Shown here piece by piece: positions 16,974 through 24,980 of a DNA stretch of 33,834 nt. Both the position numbers and the translations under genes were made by a program. The stretch comes from Nevskia sp. (GTDB lineage: Bacteria; Pseudomonadota; Gammaproteobacteria; Nevskiales; Nevskiaceae). The stretch's first letter is position 1; every line of letters begins with the position of its first letter. Location of the stretch: assembly GCA_016779605.1 (NCBI GenBank), contig JADHNH010000032.1, forward strand, positions 1 to 33,834, in the 5' to 3' direction. The notes beneath the pieces are model-generated. The model was not told the DNA's origin. It ran no database searches and saw only the letters and a program-made list of their open reading frames with translations.

Positions 16974-18257
16974 TCAGAGCCTGAACTCCAGCCACAACCA
17001 GTACTTGGCGGTGCCGTAGGTCTTGCCGGACGCAGCCGGGTAATGGTCGGGGTAGTAGCGCGCGTACTTGGTGCCCACCGCAAAGCCCTTGCCCAGCGGC
17101 CGCGTGATCTGCGCGTCCAGTTCGGAGCCGTAGTGTGCGGCGGACGGGTCGTCGGACTCGAAGTCGTGCCAGACGGCGCCGATGGCGGCTTTCTCGACCG
17201 TGCCGCCGGCGCCGAAGTACAGGTCGCGGATGCCGGCGGCCGGCGTGGTCAGGAACTGGTCGGCCCAGCCCTGGAACGAGTGCAGCGTGGCCAGCGGCGT
17301 CTGGAAGCCGTAGTGGCCGTCGCCCTGCAGCACCTCGTAGCCCAGCCTTGCGTTCAGCGGTCCGCGCGCGGCGCCGAGCTCGGCCAGGTAATAGCCGGCG
17401 TGGATCGGTGCGGACGCGGCGTCGCGGTAGCCTTGCTGGTAGGCGTACTCGGCCGCGTAGCCGAGCTTGAAACCGCCGAGCGGTACCGTGCCGCCGGCGC
17501 GCGCGCCGTAGGTGGCGGTGTCGCGCCGCGGATTGTTCGGCGCAGCGCCGGCGGCCGGCGGCAGCGGCGCGTCGTTCTTGAAGTCGAGCAGGTAGGCGTA
17601 GGCGGTGATCGATAAAGCCGCGGCGGGCGCGTAGTTGAGGTTGAACAGCTGCGAGGCCTTCAGGCCGATGTTGCGGGTGTTGATGCCGTTGATGAGGTTG
17701 GAGCGGAACGAGTTGACGTTGTACAGGTAGGCGTAGTTGAACGTCAGCTTCGGCAGCCAGGTGCCGGTCAGGGTGACGCCGTCGTAGGTCTGCAGGTGCT
17801 GGCGCCAGCCGACGTCGCCGACGAAGCGCGCGTTGTCGTAAACCAGCCGCTGCCGGCCGAACTTGATCGCCGTCATCGGCAGGCCGCTGTAGCGGATCCA
17901 GGCCTGGCTGACGCCGCTGCCGTCGGGGTCGGCCACCACCGGGTAGCGGCTGCGGCCGTTGTCGGTGCTGTTGAAGTGGTCGGCGCCGATCGCCGTGACA
18001 TTCTCGAGCTGCACTTGCGCATCCAGCGCGTTCCATTTGCCCGTGGTATAGCCCAGGCGCGTGCGCAGGGTGAATGCGCGCGCGGCGTCGTCGAGGTTGG
18101 CCTGGTTGACGTTCTCGTAGCGCAGGCGCAGGTCCAGGTCGGGCCGGCCGCTGCGCAATGACGGCGCAACCGCGGCCAGGTCGTCGAAGGCAACGGCGGC
18201 ACCGCCGCAGGCGATACCGATTACGGCCACGCACGCGGCGAGAGTTGCGGATTTCAT
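16974..18257 (-). CDS. Outer-membrane channel, alginate-export/porin-like beta-barrel
   Basis: This 427-residue protein has a signal peptide (MKSATLAACVAVIGIACGGAAVA, cut before FDDL). The remainder alternates short aromatic-rich strands, for example LDLRLRYENVNQANLDD, KFGRQRLVYDNARFVGDVGW, YDGVTLTG and the terminal YWLWLEFRL ending in Leu. This pattern fits outer-membrane barrels of the alginate-export family. The start at 18257 has AAGGGAGC nearby. It lies downstream of nasS on the same strand, with a strong terminator just 35 bases before its start, so it is probably attenuated. I infer a role in passage of nitrate or a related anion across the outer membrane; this is from context, not motif. 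Confidence 0.8.
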   Translation of the reverse strand: MKSATLAACVAVIGIACGGAAVAFDDLAAVAPSLRSGRPDLDLRLRYENVNQANLDDAARAFTLRTRLGYTTGKWNALDAQVQLENVTAIGADHFNSTDNGRSRYPVVADPDGSGVSQAWIRYSGLPMTAIKFGRQRLVYDNARFVGDVGWRQHLQTYDGVTLTGTWLPKLTFNYAYLYNVNSFRSNLINGINTRNIGLKASQLFNLNYAPAAALSITAYAYLLDFKNDAPLPPAAGAAPNNPRRDTATYGARAGGTVPLGGFKLGYAAEYAYQQGYRDAASAPIHAGYYLAELGAARGPLNARLGYEVLQGDGHYGFQTPLATLHSFQGWADQFLTTPAAGIRDLYFGAGGTVEKAAIGAVWHDFESDDPSAAHYGSELDAQITRPLGKGFAVGTKYARYYPDHYPAASGKTYGTAKYWLWLEFRL

Positions 18258-18292
18258 GCTTGGAATGCTCCCTTGGAAATTCTTGCGGAAAC

Positions 18293-18339
18293 AAAAAAAG
18301 GCGCCTGTCCCACGGCGGTAAGCCGGGGAAAGACGCCTT
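18293..18339 (-). terminator. Intrinsic terminator in the leader of the channel gene
   Basis: On the minus strand a 13-bp stem with one mismatch (5' arm AAGGCGTCTTTCCC, 3' arm GGGACAGGCGCCTT) closes a 14-base loop and runs into a T7 tract. The U-run ends 35 bases before the channel-gene ATG. It may end the nasTS transcript and also act as an attenuator for the channel gene, since no room for a promoter remains downstream. An alternative short stem (AGACG-AAGG-CGTCT) uses part of the 5' arm and would compete with the terminator. That loop does not match the ANTAR consensus. Confidence 0.85.
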
Positions 18340-18524
18340 CGTCTGGGGATTCGCGAGCGGGTGCCGCCGATGGCTATGGCCGGTGAACCGGCCGCCCGCA
18401 CAGTGCGCAAGCAATCAGCCGCAAATCACATGCCAGTGTCCTGCGGTAAAGCTGGAACCCGTCTTGATAAACCTGGCGAGCGCAGGCAGTTGGCAAGCGC
18501 GGTGATTTTTGAGACGGGTTCTTC

Positions 18525-19709
18525 TCAGGTGGGCGCGAATACCGCGCCGTCGACGAACCGGTCGGGGCCCATGGCGATGGTGCCGCCGCTGCCGCCGAGC
18601 GTCCAGGCGGCGGCATGGGTGCCTTCGGACTTGCGGTCCTCGCGCGGGGCGGCGGCGCCGACCTGCTGCGCCGCCAACCGGTAGAGGTCGGGCCGGTACA
18701 CCGCGGCGGCGACGGCGGCGCAATCGGCGTCGGCCGGCAGGGCGTGCCAGCGCCGCATCTGCTGCAGGAACCACTGCGCCTGCGACACCCAGGGGAAACC
18801 GGCGGCGCCGGCGTCGAACACCAGGCCGGGGCCGAACTCGCCCTCCGCCGCGCCGGGCTGCAGCGCCGCGGCGATGCAGGCGGGCGGGGCGTCGATGTAG
18901 CGGCCGTCGCCGAGCAGGCGCGCCGCCTCGGCGCGGTTTTCCGCGCGGTCGAGCCAGCGGTTCGCCTCGATGATCGCCGCGACCAGCGCCAAGTGCGTGG
19001 CCGGATGTGCCTGCGCCCAGGCGCGGGTGACGCCGAGCACCTTCTCGGGGCTGTTGTTCCAGATCTGGAAGCTGCTGACGATGCGCCGGCCCAGGCCGAG
19101 CGTTTCGGCGACTTCCGCCCACGGCGCGCCGACGCAGAAGCCGTCGATGCGGCCGGCTTCGAGCTGCGCGACCGCCTGCGGCGGCGGCACCGCGATGAGG
19201 TTGAGGTCGTGATCGGGCCGGATGCCGGCGCAGGCGAGCCAGTAGCGCAGCTCGTAGTTGTGCGTCGAAAAAGGGTAGACGTGGGCGAACACCGCCGACG
19301 GACGCCCGCTGGCGCGGTCCACTTCGATCACGCGCCGCAGCGCCTGCGCCCAGCCGAGCGCGCCGTGCTCGTCCGGCCGCCGCAAGGCCTGCAGGCGCCC
19401 GTGCAGCGCATTGGCGACGACGATCGAATTGCCGTTCAGGTTCAGGGTCAGTGCGGTCAGCATCGGCACCTGGACTGCGTCCAGGCCCAGCGTCGCCGCC
19501 AGCGGCATCGGCGCCAGCAGCTGCGCCGCGTCCAGCCGCTCGGCCACCAGCTTGTCGCGCACCGCGGCCCAGGCCCGCTCCAGCGCGATTTCCACCTCCA
19601 GCCCGTGGCGTGCGAAGAAGCCCTTGGCCTGGGCGACCACGATCGGCGCCGAGTCGGCCAGCGGCATGATGCCGACGCGGAGGAAATTCTTTTCGGGCAG
19701 CGCGGCCAT
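18525..19709 (-). CDS. nasS: Nitrate sensor NasS (NrtA-like substrate-binding protein)
   Basis: This 394-residue cytoplasmic relative of NrtA nitrate-binding proteins has no signal peptide (it begins MAALPEKNFLRVGIMPLADS). PIVVAQAKGFFARHGLEVEI, PFSTHNYELRYWLACAGI, RIDGFCVGAPWAEVAE and VSSFQIWNNSPEKVLGVT are family segments. In studied systems NasS binds NasT and holds it inactive; nitrate or nitrite binding frees NasT. It follows nasT by 32 bases in the same operon. The start at 19709 is the first Met where homology-like sequence begins. Confidence 0.93.
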   Translation of the reverse strand: MAALPEKNFLRVGIMPLADSAPIVVAQAKGFFARHGLEVEIALERAWAAVRDKLVAERLDAAQLLAPMPLAATLGLDAVQVPMLTALTLNLNGNSIVVANALHGRLQALRRPDEHGALGWAQALRRVIEVDRASGRPSAVFAHVYPFSTHNYELRYWLACAGIRPDHDLNLIAVPPPQAVAQLEAGRIDGFCVGAPWAEVAETLGLGRRIVSSFQIWNNSPEKVLGVTRAWAQAHPATHLALVAAIIEANRWLDRAENRAEAARLLGDGRYIDAPPACIAAALQPGAAEGEFGPGLVFDAGAAGFPWVSQAQWFLQQMRRWHALPADADCAAVAAAVYRPDLYRLAAQQVGAAAPREDRKSEGTHAAAWTLGGSGGTIAMGPDRFVDGAVFAPT

Positions 19710-19741
19710 GGTGCTTGGGTCGATCCTGGAGGGGGCTTGAG

Positions 19742-20311
19742 CTACAGCAACTCGGCCGCGGCGATCAGTGCACGCGCGGCCTCGCCGATCTTGAGGCCGC
19801 GGTCCATCGCCATCTTGCGCAGCAGCTCGTAGGCCTGCGGCTCGTTCAGCGAGCGGCGCTGCATCAGCAGCCCCTTGGCGCGGTCGACGTCGCGGCGGTC
19901 GGCCAGGCGGCCGCGCGCCTCGTCGAGCTCGCGCTTGAGCGCCTGGTGCTCGTGGAAGCGCGCGATGGCCACTTCCAGGATCGGCTTGAGCCGCTGCGGG
20001 CTGAGGCCGTCCACCACGTAGGCGCTGACGCCGGCGCGAACCGCGCGGCGGATGGTGTCGCCGCCGGCGTCGCCGGCGAACATCACCACCGGGCGGGGGC
20101 AGTCGCTGGAGATGCGGTTGAGCGACTCCAGGGTGTCGCGGCCGGGCGCATCGACGTCGATCAGGATCACGTCGGGGGAGTGTTGCCGAACCGCAGGCAA
20201 CAGCTCGGCCTGCGTGTCCAGGCGCACGCAGACGGAATAGCCGGCCGCGCCCAGCGCCTGTTCGACCTGCTGCATGCGCGCAGGATCGTCGTCCACCAGC
20301 ATGATTCGCAT
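19742..20311 (-). CDS. nasT: ANTAR-domain antiterminator NasT
   Basis: This 189-residue response-regulator-like protein has a receiver domain (MRIMLVDDDPARM ... VILIDVDAPGRDTLESL; Asp-rich pocket present) over residues 1-120. A coiled-coil linker (HEHQALKRELDEARGRLADRR) follows, then a C-terminal ANTAR RNA-binding domain (VDRAKGLLMQRRSLNEPQAYELLRKMAMDRG). It should bind paired hexaloop hairpins in leader RNAs to favour expression of nitrate genes. The Met at 20311 is chosen because the receiver fold starts there; an in-frame ATG at 20422 would add 37 unlike residues. NasS is encoded immediately downstream. Its own leader carries a terminator and an ANTAR-like hairpin (20469-20516). Confidence 0.94.
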   Translation of the reverse strand: MRIMLVDDDPARMQQVEQALGAAGYSVCVRLDTQAELLPAVRQHSPDVILIDVDAPGRDTLESLNRISSDCPRPVVMFAGDAGGDTIRRAVRAGVSAYVVDGLSPQRLKPILEVAIARFHEHQALKRELDEARGRLADRRDVDRAKGLLMQRRSLNEPQAYELLRKMAMDRGLKIGEAARALIAAAELL

Positions 20312-20468
20312 CAGGGCGTGGACCAAGGCGCGGCGGCGCCCGGCGACCGGGTTCGGCTCCGCGCACTGTGCGCCTTCATCGGCGCGCGTGGCGGGGGCGT
20401 GCTGCTGCGGCCGTGCGCGCATCTTGCGCCCTGCGTGGTCGGCGTCTCATTCAGTTCCTGTCGCTCAT

Positions 20469-20516
20469 AAAAAAAGCCCTGCCGTCCAGACTCGACGGCA
20501 GGGCCCCGTTGCCCTG
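20469..20516 (-). promoter_or_regulatory. nasT leader: ANTAR-type hairpin overlapping an intrinsic terminator
   Basis: On the minus strand, CAGGGC-AACGGG-GCCCTG (20516-20499) is a 6-bp stem with a hexaloop carrying A1 and G4, the ANTAR target signature. Its 3' arm is also the first part of the terminator 5' arm (20504-20494). The terminator has a perfect 11-bp stem GCCCTGCCGTC/GACGGCAGGGC, a 7-base loop, then T7 (20475-20469). The two structures exclude each other. No gene lies upstream on this strand that would need a terminator here. A second hexaloop, AACGGC at 20562-20557, has only a weak stem (about 4 bp beyond a G-G mismatch). NasT autoregulation is inferred. Confidence 0.78.
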
Positions 20517-20845
20517 GCCTGCGGATCCCGGCTGCCCGATTGTTCCGCAAGGGATCGCCGTTCACCCACTGGCCGTCGATCCACGGTTACAAGCCAAGCA
20601 ATAAACCTGCCATCGGCTGGTAAGGTTGCCAGAACGCCAGTCGAGGGCTTCGGGGCGAGCGCGCGACGACCGCGGATGCGGCCATGCGCCATCTCGGCGC
20701 ACAACTCCGGAGCACGAGCGTGGCAAAAGTGCAGGAGCCATTGCCGCCCGGGCGCGGGAGCTCCTCAATCCACCCGCCATTAATCCGGAATCCGTCCGTT
20801 CGGGCGCGCCCGCCGCCGATGTTCGTTTCATGGCCCGTTAGTTGC
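20517..20845. other. Non-coding stretch between the divergent nasT and narK leaders
   Basis: I see no gene here. On the minus strand GATCCC/GGGATC (20523-20556) and TGCGGA/TCCGCA (20519-20548) can form alternative stems just upstream of the nasT ANTAR hairpin. A long-range AGGAGC/GCTCCT stem spans about 20732-20764. Promoters for both divergent transcripts must lie in or near this stretch, but no convincing -35/-10 pair or sigma-54 site was found. Confidence 0.5.
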
Positions 20846-20943
20846 TTATACGAGTCATCCAGGCAAAGGCGTCTGGTCAGCGGCTGGCAAGCCGCGCGCG
20901 GTCAACGGCGTCCGCTCCAAAGAATCCATCTCTTTACGGAGCG
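20846..20943 (+). promoter_or_regulatory. narK leader: two ANTAR-type hairpins and a Shine-Dalgarno-masking stem
   Basis: P1 is CCAGGC-AAAGGC-GUCUGG (20859-20876, 6 bp with one G-U). P2 is GCGGUC-AACGGC-GUCCGC (20898-20915, one U-U mismatch). Both hexaloops have A1 and G4. Between them lies GCGGCU-GGCA-AGCCGC (20880-20895). A later stem pairs 20913-20923 with 20931-20943 (11 bp, 2-base bulge, 7-base loop) and buries the GGAG ribosome site (20938-20941), 5 bases before the ATG. It shares 20913-20915 with P2, so P2 and masking compete. TTATAC at 20846-20851 is a possible -10 that would start the RNA just before P1. Confidence 0.75.
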
Positions 20944-20946
20944 TCC

Positions 20947-22344
20947 ATGAAACAAGTCCTGGCTTCCCTGCGGTGCGGCAACTGGCGCGCGCTGCTGGCG
21001 TGCTTCCTGTATTTCGACACCGGCTTCACCGTCTGGGTGATGCTCGGCCCGCTCGCGCCCTTCATCGGCAGGGACATCCGCATGAGTCCGGCCGAAACCG
21101 GCTTCCTGGTGGCGGTGCCGGTGCTGTCGGCGGCGATCCTGCGCGTCACCTTCGGCAACCTGTTCCAGTCGTATGGCGGGCGCCAGCTCGCGCTGGCCGG
21201 CATCGCCCTGTCGGCGATCCCGTCGCTGGTGCTGCTGGTGCTGCCGCATGCGCCGTCGTACACGCTGCTGCTGGTGCTGGGCGTGTTCCTCGGCGTGGGC
21301 GGTGCCAGCTTCGCGGTGGCGCTGCCGATGGCGGGCAGCAATTACCCGCCGCGCGTGCAGGGCCTGGTGCTGGGCCTGGCCGCCGCCGGCAACATCGGCG
21401 CGGTGCTCGACGGCTTCCTGTTTCCCACGCTGGCGCAGCACTATGGCTGGCAGCGCGCCACCGCGGCGGCGCTGCCGCTGCTGGCGCTCACGGCACTGGC
21501 GGTGTGGCTGTGGGCGCAGGACCGCAGCGTCAAGGCGCAGCGCAGCCCGCGCGCACTGGCCGGCTTTGCCGCCGCGCTGGCCGGCCTGGTCGGCCTGGTG
21601 CTGCTGGTGCACGCCGGCGTGTTCGGCGCCGGCAAGGCCGGGCTGCTGCTGCTGCCGCCGCTGGGCGCGGGCCTGGCCATCGCGGTGCTGCCGCGCGCCT
21701 ACCGGTCGGTGCTGGTCGAGCGCGACACCTGGGTGGTGATGCTGGTGTACAGCATCACCTTCGGCGGCTTCGTCGGCATGTCGTCGTATGTCAGCCTGCT
21801 GCTCACCACCCTGTACAAGATGTCGCGCATCGACGCCGGCCTGCTGATGGCGGCCTTCGCCTTCACCGGCGCCATGGTGCGGCCGGTCGGCGGCTGGCTG
21901 GCCGACCGCGTCACCGGCGTGCGCGCCCTGCTGGTGCTGCTGGCGGCGATCTCGGCGCTGGATTTCGCCTTCGCCGCGGTAATGCCGGCGCTGGGCGGCG
22001 GCATCGCGCTGCTGCTGTGCCTGTACTGCTGCTTCGGCCTGGGCAACGGCGCCACCTTCCAGCTGGTGCCGCACCGCTGGCGCGGCAGGACCGGCCTGAT
22101 GACCGGCATCATCGGCGCCGCCGGCGGCATCGGCGGCTTTTACCTGCCGGTGATCATGGGCATCGCCCAGGAAAGCACCGGCAGCTACCAGATGGGATTC
22201 GCCACCTTCGGCACCCTGGCCGCCGCCGCCTTCGCGCTGGTGGTGGTGCTGCGCACGCAGTGGCTGGAATGGGCGATGCCGGCGCACGAGCTGCCGCTGG
22301 CCGTCCGGCCCGACGCGATGCTCGAAGGCGCGCACGCCGAATGA
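20947..22344 (+). CDS. narK: Nitrate/nitrite transporter of the NarK/NasA MFS family
   Basis: This 465-residue protein has 12 predicted membrane helices. The two nitrate signatures are present: GVGGASFAVALPMAGSNYPP (about residues 118-137) and FGLGNGATFQLVPHRW (about 365-380). The substrate arginines sit in AAILRVTFGN (TM2) and GAMVRPVGGW (TM8). It imports nitrate for assimilation. The ATG at 20947 has GGAG 5 bases upstream, inside a masking hairpin; the open frame upstream of it covers the leader RNA. The stop overlaps an in-frame upstream ATG of nirB (ATGA at 22341-22344). It is the first gene of the plus-strand nitrate operon. Confidence 0.95.
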   Translation: MKQVLASLRCGNWRALLACFLYFDTGFTVWVMLGPLAPFIGRDIRMSPAETGFLVAVPVLSAAILRVTFGNLFQSYGGRQLALAGIALSAIPSLVLLVLPHAPSYTLLLVLGVFLGVGGASFAVALPMAGSNYPPRVQGLVLGLAAAGNIGAVLDGFLFPTLAQHYGWQRATAAALPLLALTALAVWLWAQDRSVKAQRSPRALAGFAAALAGLVGLVLLVHAGVFGAGKAGLLLLPPLGAGLAIAVLPRAYRSVLVERDTWVVMLVYSITFGGFVGMSSYVSLLLTTLYKMSRIDAGLLMAAFAFTGAMVRPVGGWLADRVTGVRALLVLLAAISALDFAFAAVMPALGGGIALLLCLYCCFGLGNGATFQLVPHRWRGRTGLMTGIIGAAGGIGGFYLPVIMGIAQESTGSYQMGFATFGTLAAAAFALVVVLRTQWLEWAMPAHELPLAVRPDAMLEGAHAE

Positions 22345-22418
22345 ACCCCCAAATGAACCCGGAAATGAACCCCGACCAGTCCGCAAACACCGGCTCCGCT
22401 ACCGGGCAGGAGAGCACC

Positions 22419-24980
22419 ATGCATCCCCTCCGCGTCGTCGTCGTCGGCAACGGCATGGTCGGCCACAAGCTGGTCGAGCAGCTCGCCGCCCGGCCCGCCA
22501 TGCACATCACCGTGCTGTGCGAGGAGCCGCGCCCGGCCTACGACCGCGTGCACCTGTCGGAGTTTTTCGCCGGCAAGAGCGCGCAGGACCTGTCCCTGGT
22601 CGAGCCCGGGTTCTTCGAGCGGCACCCGCAGCTGCAACTGCGCCTGGGGGCGCGCGCCGCGCAGATCGACCGCGCCGCCAGGCAGGTGACGCTGGCCGAC
22701 GGCGCGACCGTCGGCTACGACAAGCTGGTGCTCGCCACCGGCTCGTATCCGTTCGTGCCGCCGCTGCCGGGCAGGGAGCGTCCCGGTTGCTTCGTCTACC
22801 GCACCATCGAAGACCTGGAAGCCATCGCCGCGGCCGGCCGGCAGGCGAAGGTGGGCGTGGTGGTCGGCGGCGGCCTGCTGGGGCTGGAGGCCGCCAAGGC
22901 GCTCAAGGATCTCGGCCTGGCCACCCACGTGGTGGAGTTCGCGCCGCGGCTGATGGCGGTGCAGCTCGACGACGGCGGCGGCCGCATCCTGCGGCGCAAG
23001 ATCGAGCTGCTCGGCGTGACCGTGCACACCGGCCGCAACACCACCGCGATCGTCGACGGCGCGGACGCGCGCCACCGCATGCAGTTTGCCGACGGCGGCG
23101 CGCTGGAGACGGACCTGATCGTGTTCTCCGCCGGCATCCGCCCGCGCGACGAGCTGGCGCGCGCCTGCGGGCTGGCGGTGGGCGAGCGCGGCGGCATCGT
23201 GATCGACGAGGCCTGCGCGACCTCCGACCCGGACATCTACGCGGTGGGCGAGTGCGCCCTCTACTCGGGCCGCATCTACGGGCTGGTGGCGCCGGGCTAC
23301 CGCATGGCGGAAGTGGCGGCGGCGCGGATTGCGGCGGCGCTGGAGCCGCCGGCGGCCGAGCTGCCCCGTTTCACCGGCGCCGACATGAGCACCAAGCTCA
23401 AGCTGATGGGCGTGGACGTCGCCAGCCTGGGCGATGCGCACGGCGCCACGCCCGGCGCGCTGGCCTACAGCTTCGTCGACGAACGCCAGCAGGTCTACAA
23501 GAAGCTGGTGGTGAGCGAGTGCGGCAGGTACCTGCTCGGCGGCGTGCTGGTGGGCGCCGCCGAGGACTACGGCAGCCTGCTGCAGACCCTGCTGAACCGC
23601 ATGGAATTGCCGCCGCGGCCGGAAACGCTGATCCTGCCGCCGCTGGACGGCGACGCCAGGCCCGCCCTGGGCGTGGCGGCGCTGCCGGCCGCCGCGCAGA
23701 TCTGCTCGTGCAACAACGTCAGCAAGGCCGGCATCTGCGCCGCCGTCGACGGCGGCTGCACCACGCTGGGCGCGATCAAGAAGGCGACCAAGGCCGCCAC
23801 CTCCTGCGGCGGCTGCGGCCCGCTGGTGACGCAGATCCTCAAGCACGAGCTGGCCGCGCGCGGCGTGGCGGTGAGCAACCACCTGTGCGAGCACTTCCCG
23901 CATTCGCGCCAGGAGCTGTACCATCTGGTGCGCGTCGGCAACCTGCGCAGCTTCGACGAGCTGCTGGCGCGCCACGGCAAGGGCCGCGGCTGCGACGTCT
24001 GCAAGCCGGCCGCCGCCTCGATCCTGGCCTCGTGCTGGAACGAGCACGTGCTCAAGCCGCGCCACGCCAAGTTGCAGGACACCAACGACTACTACCTCGC
24101 CAACATCCAGAAGGACGGCACCTACTCGGTGATCCCGCGCGTGCCCGGCGGCGAGATCACGCCGGAGAAGCTGATCGCCATCGGCGAGGTGGCGCGCAAG
24201 TACCGGCTCTACACCAAGATCACCGGCGGCCAGCGCATCGACCTGCTCGGCGCGCAGGTGCAGCATCTGCCGCTGATCTGGAAGGAGCTGATCGAGGCCG
24301 GCTTCGAATCCGGCCACGCCTACGGCAAGGCGGTGCGCACGGTGAAGTCCTGCGTCGGCAGCACCTGGTGCCGCTACGGCGTGCAGGACAGCGTCGGCCT
24401 GGCGATCGAGCTGGAGAACCGCTACCGCGGCATCCGCTCGCCGCACAAGCTCAAGTTCGGCGTGTCCGGCTGCACCCGCGAATGCGCCGAGGCGCAGGGC
24501 AAGGACGTCGGCGTGATCGCCACCGAGAAGGGCTGGAACCTGTACGTCTGCGGCAACGGCGGCGTCAAGCCGCGCCATGCCGACCTGCTGGCGGCGGACC
24601 TCGACAAGGCGACCCTGCTGCGCTACGTCGACCGCTTCCTGATGTTCTACATCCGCACCGCCGACCGCCTGCAGCGCACCTCGGTGTGGCTGGAAAACCT
24701 CGAAGGCGGGCTGGACTACCTCAGGCAGGTCGTCTGCGACGACAAGCTCGGCATCGCCGCCGGGCTGGAAGCCGAGATGAAGCTGCTGGTCGACACCTAC
24801 GAGTGCGAATGGAAGAAGGCGATCGGCGACCCGGCGATCCTGCGGCGCTTCCGCACCTTCGTCAACAGCGACGCCGCCGACGCCGAGCTGAGCTTCGTCG
24901 AGGAGCGCGGCCAGCTGCGCCCGGCCACCGCCGAGGAGCGCGCGCTGGAGCGGCAGATGCCCGAACAGGCCGCCGCATGA
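22419..24980 (+). CDS. nirB: Assimilatory nitrite reductase large subunit NirB
   Basis: This 853-residue protein reduces nitrite to ammonium with NADH. It has FAD and NAD Rossmann domains (VVVVGNGMVGHKLVEQL at the start; VVVGGGLLGLEAAKAL at about 150). A BFD-like [2Fe-2S] domain has CSCNNVSK and CGGCGP near residues 428-470. The ferredoxin-sulfite/nitrite reductase half has CVGSTWCRYG and CTRECAEAQGKDVG, ligands of siroheme-[4Fe-4S]. GGCAGGAGA lies 6 bases before the ATG at 22419. Upstream in-frame ATGs (22341, 22353, 22365) would add MNPQMNPEMNPD and a linker. The stop overlaps the nirD-fusion start by 4 bases. Confidence 0.96.
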   Translation: MHPLRVVVVGNGMVGHKLVEQLAARPAMHITVLCEEPRPAYDRVHLSEFFAGKSAQDLSLVEPGFFERHPQLQLRLGARAAQIDRAARQVTLADGATVGYDKLVLATGSYPFVPPLPGRERPGCFVYRTIEDLEAIAAAGRQAKVGVVVGGGLLGLEAAKALKDLGLATHVVEFAPRLMAVQLDDGGGRILRRKIELLGVTVHTGRNTTAIVDGADARHRMQFADGGALETDLIVFSAGIRPRDELARACGLAVGERGGIVIDEACATSDPDIYAVGECALYSGRIYGLVAPGYRMAEVAAARIAAALEPPAAELPRFTGADMSTKLKLMGVDVASLGDAHGATPGALAYSFVDERQQVYKKLVVSECGRYLLGGVLVGAAEDYGSLLQTLLNRMELPPRPETLILPPLDGDARPALGVAALPAAAQICSCNNVSKAGICAAVDGGCTTLGAIKKATKAATSCGGCGPLVTQILKHELAARGVAVSNHLCEHFPHSRQELYHLVRVGNLRSFDELLARHGKGRGCDVCKPAAASILASCWNEHVLKPRHAKLQDTNDYYLANIQKDGTYSVIPRVPGGEITPEKLIAIGEVARKYRLYTKITGGQRIDLLGAQVQHLPLIWKELIEAGFESGHAYGKAVRTVKSCVGSTWCRYGVQDSVGLAIELENRYRGIRSPHKLKFGVSGCTRECAEAQGKDVGVIATEKGWNLYVCGNGGVKPRHADLLAADLDKATLLRYVDRFLMFYIRTADRLQRTSVWLENLEGGLDYLRQVVCDDKLGIAAGLEAEMKLLVDTYECEWKKAIGDPAILRRFRTFVNSDAADAELSFVEERGQLRPATAEERALERQMPEQAAA

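Noticed and set aside
18293-18345. ANTAR hairpin in the channel-gene leader
   Set aside because: The stem competing with the terminator closes on loop AAGG or GAAGGC, without A1/G4; kept only as an attenuator candidate.
20700-20860. Sigma-54 promoter upstream of narK (TGGCAAAAGTGCAG near 20719)
   Set aside because: The GG-N10-GC spacing required for a -24/-12 site is not met.
20973-24980. Very long open frame running from inside narK through nirB
   Set aside because: The first 450 residues are an off-frame reading of narK; nirB starts at 22419 with a good ribosome site.
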